Assembly: GCA_964642725.1 (NCBI GenBank)
Contig: CAZXQG010000001.1
Span: 62,001-126,000 of the forward strand
Source: JAGVPT01 sp964642725
Lineage (GTDB): Bacteria > Bacteroidota > Ignavibacteria > UBA10030 > UBA8401
Length of the DNA stretch: 64,000 bases
Reading direction: 5' to 3'
Numbering within the stretch: the stretch's first letter is position 1; every line of letters begins with the position of its first letter. Of the stretch, positions 1 through 8,795 are shown one piece after another. The notes under the pieces were generated by a model. That model was not told the origin of the DNA. It was given only the letters and a program-made list of their open reading frames with translations, and made no database searches. The position numbers were made by a program, and so were the translations under genes.

Positions 1-1946
1 GGAATGAGCGACTCATAGTCATAATACAGCGCCGACTGAGCGCGCTGGCCTGCGTCGATTACCCGGTTCACGTCAAAGTTGCGAATCAGATACGGCACTC
101 CTCCAACATGGTCGCTGTGCGGATGGGTAACAACGATCGCATCAATTTTTAAAATGCCGCGCCGTCTGAGAAACGGTGCAACGACTTTTTCTCCCGCATC
201 ATGGTCAAATGTTTTCGGCCCCGCATCGACAAGGAATTTTTCTCCCGAAGGAAATTCAATCACCGCCGCGTCCCCCTGTCCGACGTCCAGGAATTCAATA
301 CGCAAATTTGTCGGAGCAACGTCGCGAGATGAAAAAAGGGAAAGAAGTAAGATGATGTTTATGCCGGCAAACAAGATTAAAAGAAGGCGTCTTAGGAACA
401 TTTTATTCGTGAGATTGAACAGCGCTGCGACAACAACGGAATAGAAAAAACCTTCTTTGAACCCGAATGTGGCTGTTGGAATTGACGCGTACGGAACGGC
501 GTTGGCGAGCATGACAAACTTCAGCGCAAACCAGGACAGAAGGTTGTTCACTTCGTTAAAACAGGTCGACACCCATATCGAAAATATTCCGGCGAGAACC
601 GAAACAAATCCGACAATGACGATAATCTCGACAATGGGAACGACTACCAGATTTGCTGCCAGCGAAATGAGCGATACTTTCCCGAAAAAATACGCGGTGA
701 AAGGGATCGCGCCTAATTGTGCGGCAAGCGAAACCGCAAGCAATTTCAACACATAATCAATTGCTTTTACCTCTTCGAGGCTTTCTGGAATTTTCCTAAT
801 AAGCGCAGTCAACTTCGGATAGAAATAGGCGATCGCTAACACGGCAGAGTACGAAAGTTGAAATCCTGCGTCGAACAGTTGCATCGGGTCGTATGTCAGA
901 ATTATCACGGCAGAAACGCCGAGCGAATTGTAGACATTTGTCCGCTCTTGGAATAGCCTCGCAAGCAGCACAGTAATCGCCATCAACGACGCCCGCACCA
1001 CGGGCGGCGCAGCTCCGGTGAGTTCCATGTAATAAATGATTCCGGCAATTGCTGCGATACTCTTTTCCCGTTCCGGCAAACGAAGCAGCCCGAACAGCGC
1101 GTACATGATCGCTGCAACGAGTGCAACACGCATTCCGGCAACAATAAGGACATGAATCGTTCCGGTGTTGACAAATGCGCTCTTAATATCTGCAGACAAG
1201 TCTGTCCGATCCCCGAGCAAGAGCCCGATCATGAAGTTCGCCTCGTCGCCCGCCATCGCCTCGTTGATAATGCGAAGAATAAAATGCTTCGAGGGAAAGA
1301 TAACGTACTCAAAAAACAGGTTCGGCGTTCCTTCCGAAACTGCATGGACTTCCGAATATCCAAACACGTGAATAGTGGCAAAGATATTGTTCAACTCAAG
1401 ATAATCGCGATAACTGAACTCTCCCGGATTTCGTGAGGCGATAGGTGTGTTCAAGATCCCTTCCAGCGAAATAAGAGAGCCATACCGGAATTCTCTAATC
1501 TTGTCGTTCGTCCGCTTATTTTGAACGACGGTCAGAAGCGCATCTCCATTTGTCGAAAATGAGTCCTTGCCGGCCGCGATTGAACGGACGTGAACGAGCG
1601 AGGTTGTTCTTCCTTCTTTGAGACGCGGCTCGTCGGCAATTTCACACAGAAGCCGTAGCGGTTTCGGCGTGTCAAGAAAATGTTTTATGTGAGTTGGCGG
1701 CGTGAGCTGGACGATGGCGGCAGAGTAAGCGGCGGAGGAAAAAAGCAAGAGGAACGAAAATGAAACCGACCGAATGATCTCTCGTCCGCAGGCGCGACGG
1801 AATCGAATCAGAGTCCACAGCGAGAGAACAAGACATACCGCGGCAAGAAATCCCCAAACATACCAATGGACATTCAGCAATCGAGCGGCGTATGTTCCGC
1901 AGCTAATCAACAATGCCGCAGCCACCGCCGGCTTGTCAGTCCACAT
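1..1946 (-). CDS. comEC: ComEC/Rec2 DNA-uptake channel protein, 3' end outside window
   Basis: Inner-membrane protein that carries transforming single-stranded DNA into the cytoplasm. About 648 codons are visible from an ATG at 1946, preceded by a G-rich AAAGGGGGGG site, and the frame stays open to the window edge, so the C-terminus is missing. A hydrophobic N-terminal part resembles the ComEC leader domain. The ComEC channel signature DPMQLFDAGFQLSYSAVLAI lies around residue 350. The C-terminal metallo-beta-lactamase-like domain shows LDVGQGDAAVI and then the metal motif THPHSDHVGG near residue 607. It begins 25 bases after the metalloenzyme gene and is the last visible gene of a five-gene minus-strand operon. 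Family assignment is confident; competence itself cannot be shown from one gene. Confidence 0.93.
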   Translation of the reverse strand, partial: MWTDKPAVAAALLISCGTYAARLLNVHWYVWGFLAAVCLVLSLWTLIRFRRACGREIIRSVSFSFLLLFSSAAYSAAIVQLTPPTHIKHFLDTPKPLRLLCEIADEPRLKEGRTTSLVHVRSIAAGKDSFSTNGDALLTVVQNKRTNDKIREFRYGSLISLEGILNTPIASRNPGEFSYRDYLELNNIFATIHVFGYSEVHAVSEGTPNLFFEYVIFPSKHFILRIINEAMAGDEANFMIGLLLGDRTDLSADIKSAFVNTGTIHVLIVAGMRVALVAAIMYALFGLLRLPEREKSIAAIAGIIYYMELTGAAPPVVRASLMAITVLLARLFQERTNVYNSLGVSAVIILTYDPMQLFDAGFQLSYSAVLAIAYFYPKLTALIRKIPESLEEVKAIDYVLKLLAVSLAAQLGAIPFTAYFFGKVSLISLAANLVVVPIVEIIVIVGFVSVLAGIFSIWVSTCFNEVNNLLSWFALKFVMLANAVPYASIPTATFGFKEGFFYSVVVAALFNLTNKMFLRRLLLILFAGINIILLLSLFSSRDVAPTNLRIEFLDVGQGDAAVIEFPSGEKFLVDAGPKTFDHDAGEKVVAPFLRRRGILKIDAIVVTHPHSDHVGGVPYLIRNFDVNRVIDAGQRAQSALYYDYESLI

Positions 1947-1971
1947 AGCCCCCCCTTTGACCTACGTGATG

Positions 1972-2877
1972 TTACGACGACATGAAAGACACGATTGTCG
2001 GCGTAACGTCAGTGAGCTTAGTAATCTTATCAGAGAAGTATTTCCGCTGCCTCCCCACGACGATCAACGGGACCGGATTGCGCGTGTGCGACTTCGTCGA
2101 CAAATTTTCGATATTGCCATGATCGCTCACAAAAAGAAGAATATTGTTTTGATCGTCAAAGGAATCGAGAATGCCGGCGAGAAAACTATCCATGCGCTGT
2201 AAAACATCGACCGCGCTCTTCATCTTTTGAGAGTGGCCGGCTTTATCGGATAAAAAATACTCAAACAGCGTAAAATCGAAATCGCGTCCGATCTCATAAA
2301 ATTTCTTTCCGGCATCGAGCGCGCTCATCACCGGGAGCCGATAGCCAAAAGTATTCAGGCCTTCGTTTGTAAGGTCGGCTGAGAGCGCTTTGCCGGCGGC
2401 AATATTTTCGATAGTGTTGAGCGCCCGGCCGGCTGATAGATACGAAAGCGCAACGACCGGTGTCCTGCCACGGGGGGAGTTAATATAGTCGAAATACTTT
2501 GCAGGAAATCCGTTGACGAAAAAGAACTTTTTGCGGCGCTCTTGGAGCCGGACAAAAATGTTTCGTTCTTTGATAACGGGAACAAGAGTCGAATAGGGAT
2601 ACGGACCGAAATGCTTCCCAATTTTCATCGGCGCGTTGACGCCGGTAAAGATTGCGGCCTGGCCTGTGCCGCTTTGCGGAAGCCCTGGAACACCGAGCGT
2701 TGTATTGACCGGCGTTACCGATGCGCGCGACGAGAAAATTTTCCTTTTCCGGAGCGATGGGATTGTCCCGTCAAACAATTTTTCAAACGTCGGGAAGCTC
2801 CCTGCGAAGAATGGATTGATCGATGAGTCCTCTTTGCCGTATCCCACACCATCCCAAAAAATCATCAGAACAGACAT
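1972..2877 (-). CDS. Alkaline-phosphatase-superfamily metalloenzyme, phosphoglycerate-mutase-like
   Basis: A 301-residue protein related to the metalloenzyme domain shared by cofactor-independent phosphoglycerate mutase and alkaline phosphatase. Metal and nucleophile motifs are visible: FWDGVGYG at residues 8-15 (first metal aspartate), PQSGTGQAAIFTGVNA (nucleophile serine or threonine), and FVSDHGNIENLSTKSHT near the C-terminus (Asp and His metal ligands). It is much shorter than true phosphoglycerate mutase (about 510 residues) and has no room for its inserted transferase domain, so I do not call it gpmI. It lies 3 bases after dtd and 25 bases before comEC. The substrate is unknown; a phosphoester hydrolase is the likeliest guess. 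Confidence 0.8.
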   Translation of the reverse strand: MSVLMIFWDGVGYGKEDSSINPFFAGSFPTFEKLFDGTIPSLRKRKIFSSRASVTPVNTTLGVPGLPQSGTGQAAIFTGVNAPMKIGKHFGPYPYSTLVPVIKERNIFVRLQERRKKFFFVNGFPAKYFDYINSPRGRTPVVALSYLSAGRALNTIENIAAGKALSADLTNEGLNTFGYRLPVMSALDAGKKFYEIGRDFDFTLFEYFLSDKAGHSQKMKSAVDVLQRMDSFLAGILDSFDDQNNILLFVSDHGNIENLSTKSHTRNPVPLIVVGRQRKYFSDKITKLTDVTPTIVSFMSS

Positions 2878-2880
2878 GGG

Positions 2881-3330
2881 CTAGACCTTACTTTCCAGCA
2901 TGACGGTCACCGGACCATTATTGACAAGCTCAACATCCATCATTGCTCGAAATAGGCCTGTTGATACTCTGTCGTTCCCGAGCATTTGGCGCAACTGATC
3001 CACAAAAATATTATAGAGAGGTTCCGCCTCCGCCGGCGGTGCTGCGTCGATGAAACTCGGCCGGTTCCCTCTTCGCGTATCTCCATACAACGTAAACTGC
3101 GAAACTGCGAGCACAGACCCGCCAACTTCCCGCACGGATAAATTCATCTTCTGCTGCTCGTCTTCAAAAATTCTGAGTGAACAGCTTTTCTCGGCAATGT
3201 ACTGCGCATCCTCCGCGGTGTCGTGAACTTTTATTCCCAGGAGTATCAGCAGTCCTTTTTCGATAGAGCTGTGCATTTTCCCGTCAATTGTGACGGATGC
3301 TTTTGATACCCGCTGAATTAACGCTTTCAT
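2881..3330 (-). CDS. dtd: D-aminoacyl-tRNA deacylase
   Basis: A 149-residue deacylase that hydrolyses D-amino acids (and glycine mischarged on tRNA-Ala) from tRNA in the cytoplasm. Length matches the family. The first signature SQFTLYGDTRRGNRPSF lies in mid-protein and the Gly-cisPro motif NGPVTVML is at the C-terminus. The start begins MKALIQRVSKASVTI, typical for the family. Its ATG overlaps the prmC stop as ATGA (3327-3330), so translation of the two is coupled. The metalloenzyme gene follows after 3 bases. Confidence 0.96.
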   Translation of the reverse strand: MKALIQRVSKASVTIDGKMHSSIEKGLLILLGIKVHDTAEDAQYIAEKSCSLRIFEDEQQKMNLSVREVGGSVLAVSQFTLYGDTRRGNRPSFIDAAPPAEAEPLYNIFVDQLRQMLGNDRVSTGLFRAMMDVELVNNGPVTVMLESKV

Positions 3331-4187
3331 GGAGTATCCGAAAATTTTGCCGCGAGAACGCCGCGGGCTTTTCCGCTGTAATCGCTGAACAGTCGAATGT
3401 CAGCCCAGCCGGCTTCGGCGAAAATGTTTTTTACAGATTCCGATTGATTGTAAGCATGCTCAACAATAATGGCTCCCATCCGATCGAGGAATGAGCTTCC
3501 GATTTTGGCAATCCTCCGATAAAAGCTCAGGCCATCTCCACCGTCTGTAACGGCGAACGACGGCTCAAATTCCTTGATTTCCGGCTGAAGCTCATTGAAT
3601 TCTGCTTTGGAAATGTACGGAGGATTTGAAACTACTAGCTGGAATTTCGATGAAAAATCATTTTCAGAAACTCCAAAGACATCATGGACGGAAAACGTTA
3701 TTCTTCTTTCGACTCCATTCTTTTCTGCATTCAATCGGGCTAGATCAATGGCGTCTGAGCTTTTATCGACAGCAACAACGGAAGCATTTTCGAGCAGTGC
3801 AGCAAGAGAGACGGCTATGCATCCGCTTCCGGTACCAATATCAAGGATCCGCAGCGCCTGGCCGGGGAAATGTTCTTTCGTATAACGAATCGCTTGTTCC
3901 ACCACCACTTCCGTCTCAGGCCTCGGAATCAATACGCGCCGATCGACCGCAAACTCAAGTCCCATAAACTCTGTCTTACCGCTGATGTACTGCAGCGGCT
4001 CATGAAGCAAACGCCGTTGAAACAAAGCCTTGAATGAAGAGAGTTCTTCATCGTTCAGTGGCTTGTCGAAATTTGTGTACAATTGAATTCGTTTGAGGCG
4101 GAGAACATGACAAAGGAGCAATTCAATATTCAGGCGTGATTCATCAAACCCCTTTTCCGAAAGATATGACGTTCCCCATTGAAGCAT
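3327..4187 (-). CDS. prmC: Peptide chain release factor N5-glutamine methyltransferase
   Basis: A 286-residue SAM-dependent enzyme that methylates the GGQ glutamine of release factors RF1 and RF2. Visible motifs are the SAM loop LDIGTGSGCIAVSLA, the catalytic NPPYIS and the family box ISGKTEFMGLEFAVDRRVLIPRPETE (given here as consecutive motifs from ISGKTEF to RPETE). I chose ATG 4187 because translation from there, MLQWGTSYLSEKG, matches the family N-terminus. The frame is open for 80 further codons upstream, but those overlap the basic tail of the preceding gene in another frame and look unlike PrmC. The start has only a weak ribosome site (GAG), so an alternative start a few codons upstream (WTILEM) is possible. 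Coupled to dtd by ATGA. Confidence 0.93.
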   Translation of the reverse strand: MLQWGTSYLSEKGFDESRLNIELLLCHVLRLKRIQLYTNFDKPLNDEELSSFKALFQRRLLHEPLQYISGKTEFMGLEFAVDRRVLIPRPETEVVVEQAIRYTKEHFPGQALRILDIGTGSGCIAVSLAALLENASVVAVDKSSDAIDLARLNAEKNGVERRITFSVHDVFGVSENDFSSKFQLVVSNPPYISKAEFNELQPEIKEFEPSFAVTDGGDGLSFYRRIAKIGSSFLDRMGAIIVEHAYNQSESVKNIFAEAGWADIRLFSDYSGKARGVLAAKFSDTP

Positions 4188-4236
4188 CTCAAGAATTGTC
4201 CAAACTTTTTTTTGAACTGGACCAACGGCCAAAAAG

Positions 4237-4806
4237 CTACTTCTTCCTTTTTTGGGGGGAGGATTTTTGTTTCGAGAGTTTCTTCGGAAGCTTTCCTGAT
4301 TTGCTTTTAGACCTTCCGGAGACAATCTTCGCCGGCTTTTTCTTTTCGGTTTTGGAAACAGACTGCATATTCGCCGTTCCGCGGGTTGCCGACGCGGATC
4401 CGCTGTAGAACAACGCCGAATCTTCAAGTTCTTCGCCTAACTCCTCCATTGAAATGGCGGCATCAAGAGCGTCGATGCCTTCTTCCTCATCATCAACGGG
4501 CGCCAAAGGGATCCTGCGTAGTTTCACTTTTTGATTGTCGGAAAAACCGAGCGTTTCCATTTCATCGTGTTCAAGAAAATCGTCCGAGTACGGGTCGAGG
4601 CGTGCGGAGGTTTTTTTGTCGCTCACGAATTCAAAACGCTTGTCCCCTTCGAGCAGGCATTCAAAGTCTGCCAAGAGTGACGGAACGGAAAACTTATTCG
4701 TCTCCCCTTCCTTCACCATCGCATCCCATACCTGTTTCACCGGGACGACAATCTCTTTTCGATTCCCGAGGTATCGTTCAGTTTGTTTGAGAAGCCGTTC
4801 GTACAT
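4237..4806 (-). CDS. Unknown protein with acidic middle and lysine-rich tail
   Basis: A 189-residue protein that I do not recognise as a named family. The first 65 residues (MYERLLKQTERYLGNRKEIV onward) contain a segment, FSVPSLLADFECLLEGDKRFEFV, that weakly resembles the HARE-HTH fold of the RNA polymerase delta subunit; this is only an impression. An acidic stretch follows (DDEEEGIDALDAAISMEELGEELED), then a tail of about 40 residues very rich in Lys, Ser and Arg, like histone-H1-type or nucleic-acid-binding tails. The start ATG at 4806 has an AAGGA site 7 bases upstream. It is the first gene of the prmC-dtd-metalloenzyme-comEC operon, 49 bases before prmC. Confidence 0.75.
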   Translation of the reverse strand: MYERLLKQTERYLGNRKEIVVPVKQVWDAMVKEGETNKFSVPSLLADFECLLEGDKRFEFVSDKKTSARLDPYSDDFLEHDEMETLGFSDNQKVKLRRIPLAPVDDEEEGIDALDAAISMEELGEELEDSALFYSGSASATRGTANMQSVSKTEKKKPAKIVSGRSKSKSGKLPKKLSKQKSSPQKRKK

Positions 4807-4855
4807 CCAGGTTTCCTTACCGATCGGACGATGATATTGAAAGTTTTTCTTTTCG

Positions 4856-4885
4856 CAAATTTAGAAGAAGTTTTTTGAAAATCAA
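4856..4885 (-). promoter_or_regulatory. Possible promoter of the prmC-comEC operon
   Basis: Read on the minus strand, TTGAT (4881-4885) is followed about 17 bases later by TAAATTTG (4856-4863), roughly 50 bases upstream of ATG 4806. TAAATTTG fits the TAnnTTTG -7 element known from Bacteroidota promoters, and the TTG lies at the right distance. The stretch is AT-rich, so a chance match is quite possible. Confidence 0.3.
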
Positions 4886-4939
4886 GCTTGCAGCAAGTAA
4901 TGCCGTCACTTCTCACATCGGCGCTCTTTTTCCCGGCTA

Positions 4940-6721
4940 TTATCGGCCGGTTGCAGAATATGCAATTTTTCCGCCAACAATTGCAGTCACGACATTTGTT
5001 GACAGAATTTCCATCGGCGGAATCGTCATGATATCTTTTGATAAGATGACGAGGTCGGCGAGCTTTCCTTTCTCAATCGAGCCTTTTTCATTTTCAGAGA
5101 ATTCAGCGTAGGCACCCCAGATCGTAAAAGCTCGCAGCGCCTCTTCACGGGTCATCTTCTGGCCGGCATACCACCCGTTGGCAAAAACGGACGAATCTTT
5201 AATGCCATCGGCCGAGAGCTGAAACGAACGCACAACATCTTCTGCGTTCCGCGGAAGACCGTTCTGATCTTGCCGCGTAATCGCCGCATAGAATCCCAGC
5301 AATGGATTTGGGCTCTCAACCGGAAAATCCGATCCGGCCGGAATGATATTGCCGTCATCGAGAAGCGAACGCCATGCATAGGCTCCGCGAACACGGACCG
5401 GCCCAAGACGCGCTTCCGCCCATCGCATATCGGAAGTGCAATGTGCCGGCTGCATGCTTGGAATGATGCCGAGTTTTTTGAACCGGGGAATATCCAAAGG
5501 ATCAAGCACCTGTGCATGCTCGATGCGAAGACGGGCATTGCGTGCCTTCGAAGGGTTTTGCTGCAACGCCTGCTCGTACGCGTTCAGCACAATATTGTTC
5601 CCGCGGTCCCCGATGGCATGAGTACAGACTTGAAATCCATGCGCGAGCGCCTCCGATGCGACCATCCGAATTGCCTCGAATGAATTAACCGTCAGTCCGC
5701 GATTTCCCGGGTCGTCGCTGTACGGTGCAATGAGCGCGGCACCGCGAGAACCGAGAGCGCCGTCGATGTACATTTTAATCGCGCGTACGGTGAGAAGATG
5801 CCGATGGGAATCAATAAACGGTCCTGTCAACAAGAATTGCTGCCACAGGTCCCCGTCGCCTCCGATTGCAGCATAGACACGGATGGGCAATCCATTATTT
5901 TCGAGCAGATCTTTGTATGCCGAATAATCCTCCCCGTCAACCCACATATCGTGAACGCTCGTCAACCCGTACTTCAGGCATTCCTGCAACGCAAATGAAA
6001 TAGAATGACGAATTTCTTCCTTTGTATATGACGGAACAATCTTTATGACTACGCCGACGGCATTGTCAATAAATATGCCGGTCGGTTTGCCTCCGGCATC
6101 GCGGACAATGCGGCCCCCGTCGACATCCGCAAGCAAGGGATTAGACTCAGGGCCTGCCTCAACAATCGCGAGCGCCTGCGAATTCAGCCAGACAGCGTGG
6201 CCGTCGACACGGAAAAGCACTACCGGATTATCCGGCGAACTTTTGTCCAGCATAGATGCATTTGGAAACGGTTTCTCACGCGTTTTGCTCGGCCAAATGT
6301 TTTGATCCCAGCCGCGCCCGCGGATCCACTGTCCGGGCTGCGATGACAGCGCTTTTTTCGCGACCATGTCCGCGATCTGCTGAACGGAAGTTGTTCCGAC
6401 CAGGTTGAGCTCCACGAGGCTTGAACCAAGCCCGCTGACATGGCCGTGCGAATCGATGAACCCGGGAACGACTGTTTTTCCGCCTGCATCAAGAATGCTG
6501 TCGGAGTCATACCGCTTTCGTAGATCGTTTGTCGCGCCGACGGCAGCAATTTTGCTGCCGCGGATTGCAATAGCATCTGCAACAGAATTTTGTGCGTCTA
6601 CAGTGTAGACTTTTGCATTGATGATCAGCATGTCCGCCTGCTGCGTTGTTGAAGTGATGAACCAAGCGAATACCGCAATTCCGCCGCCGATGAGAATTGA
6701 TAGAGGGAAAACTCTTTTCAT
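4940..6721 (-). CDS. Secreted or membrane-anchored YtcJ-like amidohydrolase
   Basis: A 593-residue metal-dependent hydrolase of the amidohydrolase superfamily (Amidohydro_3, YtcJ-like). It begins MKRVFPLSILIGGGIAVFAW, a signal peptide or N-terminal anchor, so it acts in the periplasm. The small beta domain has MLIINAKVYTVDA; the metal motif is FIDSHGHVSGLG; later come HAIGDRGNNIV, RIEHAQVLDP and GSDFPVESPNPLLGFYAAITR, all typical of the family. I chose ATG 6721; a longer reading from 6778 adds 19 residues that would spoil the signal peptide. It is a single-gene unit flanked by 133 and 209 bases of non-coding DNA. Substrates in this family are diverse and cannot be read from sequence. Confidence 0.88.
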   Translation of the reverse strand: MKRVFPLSILIGGGIAVFAWFITSTTQQADMLIINAKVYTVDAQNSVADAIAIRGSKIAAVGATNDLRKRYDSDSILDAGGKTVVPGFIDSHGHVSGLGSSLVELNLVGTTSVQQIADMVAKKALSSQPGQWIRGRGWDQNIWPSKTREKPFPNASMLDKSSPDNPVVLFRVDGHAVWLNSQALAIVEAGPESNPLLADVDGGRIVRDAGGKPTGIFIDNAVGVVIKIVPSYTKEEIRHSISFALQECLKYGLTSVHDMWVDGEDYSAYKDLLENNGLPIRVYAAIGGDGDLWQQFLLTGPFIDSHRHLLTVRAIKMYIDGALGSRGAALIAPYSDDPGNRGLTVNSFEAIRMVASEALAHGFQVCTHAIGDRGNNIVLNAYEQALQQNPSKARNARLRIEHAQVLDPLDIPRFKKLGIIPSMQPAHCTSDMRWAEARLGPVRVRGAYAWRSLLDDGNIIPAGSDFPVESPNPLLGFYAAITRQDQNGLPRNAEDVVRSFQLSADGIKDSSVFANGWYAGQKMTREEALRAFTIWGAYAEFSENEKGSIEKGKLADLVILSKDIMTIPPMEILSTNVVTAIVGGKIAYSATGR

Positions 6722-6875
6722 GCGAAGTTCTTCAGGGTGTGTGAACGAAACGCCACTGGTGTTGAAGAATATAAACAAGAAGCCGTAGAAAAGCCACCTC
6801 GCAATTCATTTGGCAGTGGATATTGTGTCATAGTGGATTCTGTCCATCCATTCGAAAAAACCCGCTACCATTCAT

Positions 6876-6904
6876 TTGCATAGCTACACCTTTTTTTCTA
6901 TGTT
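6876..6904 (+). promoter_or_regulatory. Sigma70-like promoter for mazG
   Basis: TTGCAT (6876-6881), a 17-base spacer, then TATGTT (6899-6904) on the + strand. The -10 box lies 26 bases before the mazG ATG, and a GAAAGGAAAAG ribosome site lies between them. Four of six bases match the consensus in each box, with ideal spacing. Confidence 0.4.
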
Positions 6905-6930
6905 AAACAAACGTTGAAAGGAAAAGTGCA

Positions 6931-7695
6931 ATGAATACTGCCGAGGAATTCAAACGGTTCGGCGAAATAGTGAAACGGCTGCGAAAAGAGTGCCCCTGGG
7001 ATAGTGTACAAACACACGAATCGCTCCGCCACGGGCTGGTCGAAGAAACGTACGAAGCGTTGGAAACCATCGACGACGGCAACTGGGGCGAACTGAAAAC
7101 CGAGCTTGGCGATATCCTGCTCCATATCGGCCTTCAAAGCGCAATTGGGGAAGAGCGGAACGAGTTCACAATGGAAGATGTGCTTCGCGGTATCAATGAA
7201 AAGCTGATCAGGCGGCACCCGCATGTTTTCGGGGAACGATCTGCCATTGACCTCTCAACACAAAAGCGCAATTGGGAAAAAATAAAATTATCGGAAGGAA
7301 GGCATTCCGTTGTTGAAGGAGTGCCGAAAGAAATGCCGGCTCTGAGCCGCGCCTTGCGGCTGCAGGAAAAAGCTTCCAAGGTTGGTTTCGATTGGAACAA
7401 CAGCGAAGAAGTGTGGAAAAAGATTGACGAAGAAATTCACGAATTGCGCGACGCCGTCGATCGCGGGGAAAAAGAAGAAATCTCAGAAGAGTTTGGCGAC
7501 GTCCTTTTTTCTCTTGTAAACTATGCGCGGTTCCTTCATCTCGACCCCGAACAGACCCTGCGGGAAACATCGAAGAAGTTTGTCCGCCGCTTTAACTACA
7601 TCGAGCAGCGTCTCCTTGAAGAGCAAAAGGATATCTACACCGTAACGCTCGCAGAAATGGACGCGCTTTGGAATGAAGCGAAAGGAAAAGTGTGA
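6931..7695 (+). CDS. mazG: Nucleoside triphosphate pyrophosphohydrolase MazG
   Basis: A 254-residue house-cleaning enzyme that hydrolyses non-canonical nucleoside triphosphates to monophosphate and pyrophosphate in the cytoplasm. Two MazG domains are visible. The first has CPWDSVQTHESLRHGLVEET, then EALETID and LGDILLHIGLQS (EExxE/ExxD metal-binding helices). The second begins KIDEEIHELRDAV and continues EEFGDVLFSLVNYARF. The length is typical of the E. coli type. The start has AAAGGA 8 bases upstream. It converges on phoH: the TGA of mazG (7693-7695) and the TAA of phoH (7696-7698 on the other strand) touch, leaving no space for a terminator between them. Confidence 0.97.
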   Translation: MNTAEEFKRFGEIVKRLRKECPWDSVQTHESLRHGLVEETYEALETIDDGNWGELKTELGDILLHIGLQSAIGEERNEFTMEDVLRGINEKLIRRHPHVFGERSAIDLSTQKRNWEKIKLSEGRHSVVEGVPKEMPALSRALRLQEKASKVGFDWNNSEEVWKKIDEEIHELRDAVDRGEKEEISEEFGDVLFSLVNYARFLHLDPEQTLRETSKKFVRRFNYIEQRLLEEQKDIYTVTLAEMDALWNEAKGKV

Positions 7696-8667
7696 TTATT
7701 TCGCTCCGTTCTCCAGCCTGCCGTTAAACTTGCCGTACGCATCGATAATGTCCTTCACCAAACGATGGCGCACGACATCGTTACGGTCGAAATACGCAAA
7801 ATCGATCCCGTCGATGCCCTGCAGTACTTCCTGAATCTGCACCAACCCCGATGTGGTTTTTGCGGGTAAATCGATCTGCGTCACATCGCCGGTAATGATC
7901 GCTTTCGAATTGTCGCCGAGCCGCGTCAGAAACATTTTCATCTGCATCGCGGTGGCATTTTGCGCCTCGTCGAGGATGAGGAATGAATTATTCAGCGTCC
8001 GCCCGCGCATGTACGCAAGCGGTACAATCTCAATAATGCGACGCTCCATGTACGTTTTCAACTTTTCAGACGGCAGCATATCGTCGAGTGCATCGTACAA
8101 AGGACGGAGGTAGGGATCGACCTTCTCTTTCAGGTCGCCGGGCAGGAATCCCAGACTCTCTCCGGCTTCGACCGCCGGCCGTGCCAGCACAATCTTGCTT
8201 ACTTCCCGGTTCTTAAGATTTGCAACCGCCATCGCCACTGCAAGATATGTTTTTCCCGTACCGGCGGGGCCGATCGCAAAAACAATATCGTTCGCCTGCA
8301 CACGTCTGATATATTCTCTCTGCCCGGAAGTTTTTGCTTTGATGATCGCATTCTTTGTGAACAAAACAATAGAGTCCATCTCATCTTTCGGGATCTGCGC
8401 CCGCAGCTGCGTCTGGGAGGGTGAATCGACCGCAACAAGGTCGAGCACCGTATCGACGTCGTTGGAAGTGAGGGCGCCGTTTTTTGAAAGAAGAAATGTC
8501 AGCTCTTTGAATACGCGTTCAATCTGTTGAACTTCGGATGGCTCGCCGCGCAGTGTGATATTTTCTCCGCGCACAATGATGTCTGCGTCGAAGCGATCCT
8601 CAATGAGCTGGAGATGTCGGTCGTTGATGCCGAGGAGAGAGAATGCGTCAACCCCCTCAATCTTCAT
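7696..8667 (-). CDS. phoH: PhoH family ATPase
   Basis: A 323-residue cytoplasmic P-loop ATPase of the PhoH/YbeZ family, usually linked to RNA metabolism and ribosome maturation together with YbeY. Walker A is GPAGTGKTYLAVA and Walker B is FLILDEAQNAT. The N-terminal part (FSLLGINDRHLQLIEDRFDAD) is the KH-like segment seen in YbeZ. I chose ATG 8667, giving MKIEGVDAFSLLGIN; the frame continues to a TTG at 8709, and a GGAGGA at that point lies 18 bases before my start, so the true start may be slightly upstream. No ybeY is adjacent. Convergent with mazG with zero spacing. Confidence 0.93.
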   Translation of the reverse strand: MKIEGVDAFSLLGINDRHLQLIEDRFDADIIVRGENITLRGEPSEVQQIERVFKELTFLLSKNGALTSNDVDTVLDLVAVDSPSQTQLRAQIPKDEMDSIVLFTKNAIIKAKTSGQREYIRRVQANDIVFAIGPAGTGKTYLAVAMAVANLKNREVSKIVLARPAVEAGESLGFLPGDLKEKVDPYLRPLYDALDDMLPSEKLKTYMERRIIEIVPLAYMRGRTLNNSFLILDEAQNATAMQMKMFLTRLGDNSKAIITGDVTQIDLPAKTTSGLVQIQEVLQGIDGIDFAYFDRNDVVRHRLVKDIIDAYGKFNGRLENGAK

Positions 8668-8706
8668 TTTCTTTTCTACCGTAGCGTGTCCTCCTTCCGA
8701 GTGATC

Positions 8707-8755
8707 CAAAAAATAAAAAGTCCTTCGCCCCGACGTTCGTCGAGAGAAGGACTTT
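8707..8755 (-). terminator. Strong intrinsic terminator of the lipoprotein-LysM operon
   Basis: On the minus strand a 10-bp stem AAAGTCCTTC/GAAGGACTTT (8717-8726 with 8746-8755) encloses a second stem CGACG-TT-CGTCG (8731-8742). It is followed by TTTTTATTTTTT (8716 downward). It starts 40 bases after the stop of the LysM gene and ends just before phoH begins. Confidence 0.9.
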
Positions 8756-8795
8756 CTTCATTGATGACAACTCAACAAGACTTCTGTTGTTCTCC

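Noticed and set aside
1972..2877. Calling the metalloenzyme a phosphoglycerate mutase (gpmI)
   Set aside because: At 301 residues it lacks the phosphotransferase insertion domain of the roughly 510-residue enzyme; only the metalloenzyme core matches.
4188..4427. Eighty-codon upstream extension of prmC
   Set aside because: It is the basic tail region of the preceding gene read in another frame (composition Arg/Lys/Pro-rich) and does not resemble the PrmC N-terminus, which is complete from 4187.
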